From positions 3,642,001 to 3,706,000 of the forward strand of contig BROG01000004.1 of assembly GCA_030159075.1 (NCBI GenBank): a stretch of 64,000 nucleotides of DNA, given 5' to 3'. This document shows, one piece after another, positions 62,716 to 64,000 of the stretch. Source of the stretch: Atrina japonica (taxonomy: Eukaryota; Mollusca; Bivalvia; Pterioida; Pinnidae). Positions within the stretch are counted from its first letter, which is position 1; each line of letters begins with the position of its first letter. A program made the position numbers and the translations under genes. The notes below the pieces were generated by a model. It made no database searches. It was not told the origin of the DNA and saw only the letters and a program-made list of their open reading frames with translations.

Positions 62716-64000
62716 CCTAGTAGATTTTGTGTCAGCTCTAGAGCAAAAACGGCTCAGCCAAGATTTTGCTCAAAATTTTCAGCGCTGTGCACACGCATAA
62801 TTCTACAGATAGGTTTTTGAAATTTTTTCAAAGATCTCCTTTCCTTCTTGTGTTATCTCCCCTTTATCACCTTTTTTCATGTCCAATTTTGTGGTCCTCG
62901 TTCTCTACAACTTACTGAAGCTAAGAGTAAATCTGTTTGTATTTTCTGAAAGGGCAAGGCTGAAGTTGTGCAAGATTTATGTTCAATTTTCCCATCTGAG
63001 GTGTCCCCTGAAAAAAGCTCGCTTAGGGGCTGAAAAATGGGTTCATATTTTGTCAGCTACAAATGAGACAACAGTGAAAAAAATCTCAGAAACTAAAGCA
63101 TCTATACTATAGGACATATGCATAAAGAAAGTTGTTCAGATTTCATAAGCTGCAGAAGCTCAAAAAAGTTTCATGGGTCACGTGATTTTAAGGGCAAGGT
63201 CACAGAGGACATTTGAAAATTTGAAATCTCAATATTCCTCTAGAACCGTCTGATATTTAGTATAGACACATAAATACATGATTGATTTGTAGAATATAGG
63301 GCTGATTAAATTGTTCAATAACGAAACTTTTCAAGGTCATCCGATAAAAAGGTCAAGGATCACAGGTTGAGTTTGAAATTTTTCTCTAAAAAAGTTCAAT
63401 TGAAAATAGCCTCGAAAACGGTGAAACTTTTATTATACCTGTTTACTGTAAAAGATTATGTAGATAATTCGATGAGGAATTTTTTGTGTAAAGTTTCAAG
63501 CGTCGTTTGGATCACAGGTCAAGGTCACAAGCTCAAATTGAAAAATTTCAACTCCAAAATAACTCAATAACTTTAGAACTTTTGTATATATGTTAGTGTT
63601 AAAGAATTTGTAGAAAATGAGCTGAAAAATATATGTGTGAAGTTTCAAGGTCATCCACGATGAAAGGTCAAGGTCCACAGCTCAAATTGATAAATTTCAA
63701 CTCAAAATAGTCAATAACTAATATAACTTTTTATATACGGTAGGTTAGTGTTGATGATTTGTTAAGGAATGAGCTAAGGAACATATGTGTGAAAATTTTC
63801 AAGGTCATCCGATGAAAGGTCAGGGTCACACCCTGCTCAAATTGAAAATTTCAACTCAAAATAGCTCAAAAACTATAGGAACTTTTATATATAGGTTTAG
63901 TATTGATGATTTGTAGGGATTAACCGTGACAGAACATATGTGTGAAGTTTCAAGGTCATATCGATTGAATGGTCAAGGTCACAGCTCAAATTGAAAATTT
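62716..64000. repeat. Array unit 8 (cut by window end)
   Basis: Full head and the first four to five monomers. The array clearly continues beyond the window. Confidence 0.8.

Larger units (their letters stand above)
47050..64000. repeat. Three-level tandem array, at least 17 kb, about seven full or near-full units plus two partial
   Basis: Each higher-order unit has four parts. (1) A head of about 650 bases starts CCTAGTAGATTTTGTGTCAG. (2) About 5-12 monomers of roughly 143 bases contain GGTCATCCGATGAAAGGTCA, AGGTCACAGCTCAAATTGAA, TCAACTCAAAATAGCTC, AACTATAGAACTTTTATAT and GTAGGGAATGAGCTGAAGAA. (3) A tail starts GATCGGACTTCGGTCTCAGG and has one to five copies of a 49-base minisatellite (CTTCTGAGCTTTGCTCTGTT, CAGCTGAAGCTGTATCAAAG). 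(4) The end has TCGGATGACCCC, a hairpin TTTTTGCTTCAGCAAAAA and TTA repeats. There is no coding capacity; the short frames inside are chance. Single-base insertions are frequent throughout, unlike the rest of the window. Confidence 0.9.

Noticed and set aside
47050..64000. CRISPR-like array of regular repeats
   Set aside because: Monomers are contiguous 143-base repeats without unique spacers and lie in animal DNA with no cas genes.

Overview
The window is animal nuclear DNA, very AT-rich and dense in repeats. It has spliced genes with GT-AG introns and no bacterial-type coding. The repeat types (a mollusc-style SINE module, many truncated reverse-transcriptase retroelements, long CT/GA, AT and TTA microsatellites, a large satellite-like array) together with the spliced genes suggest a marine invertebrate, most likely a bivalve mollusc. 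The species assignment is an inference.

Only two protein-coding genes are convincing. Both encode secreted inter-alpha-trypsin-inhibitor heavy-chain-like proteins (signal peptide, VIT domain, VWA domain with an intact MIDAS). They lie head to head. Gene A is on the minus strand (28568 down to 16097, 13 exons, 850 residues) and looks complete. Gene B is on the plus strand (34776 to at least 46608, 8 exons visible, 617 residues so far) and leaves the readable part of the window at a splice donor. All exon boundaries were read by eye. Intron phases agree at every boundary that can be compared, and several exon lengths are identical (158, 111, 164 and 286 bases), so the two genes are a duplicated pair.

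Layout: 1-16 kb is gene-poor DNA with microsatellites, retroelement 3' fragments, a TTAA-ended MITE family and a SINE. 16.1-28.6 kb is gene A, with repeats in its introns. 28.6-34.7 kb is the region between the two starts and holds the longest, broken copy of the retroelement (30.4-32.8 kb). 34.8-46.6 kb is gene B; its intron 5 carries a copy of the same retroelement with extreme A-to-G change on the element's sense strand. 47.05-64.0 kb is one tandem array of 2.0-2.6 kb higher-order units. Each unit has a head, about 5-12 monomers of roughly 143 bp, and a tail with its own 49-bp minisatellite. The array is full of scattered one-base insertions, as in unpolished long-read sequence, so its fine detail should not be trusted.

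The strongest items for follow-up are the A-to-G hypermutated retroelement copy (39612-40255) and the three-level array, which carries a direct-repeat AGGTCA motif in nearly every monomer. Gene A also lacks the Asp of the DPHF motif through which vertebrate heavy chains attach to hyaluronan.
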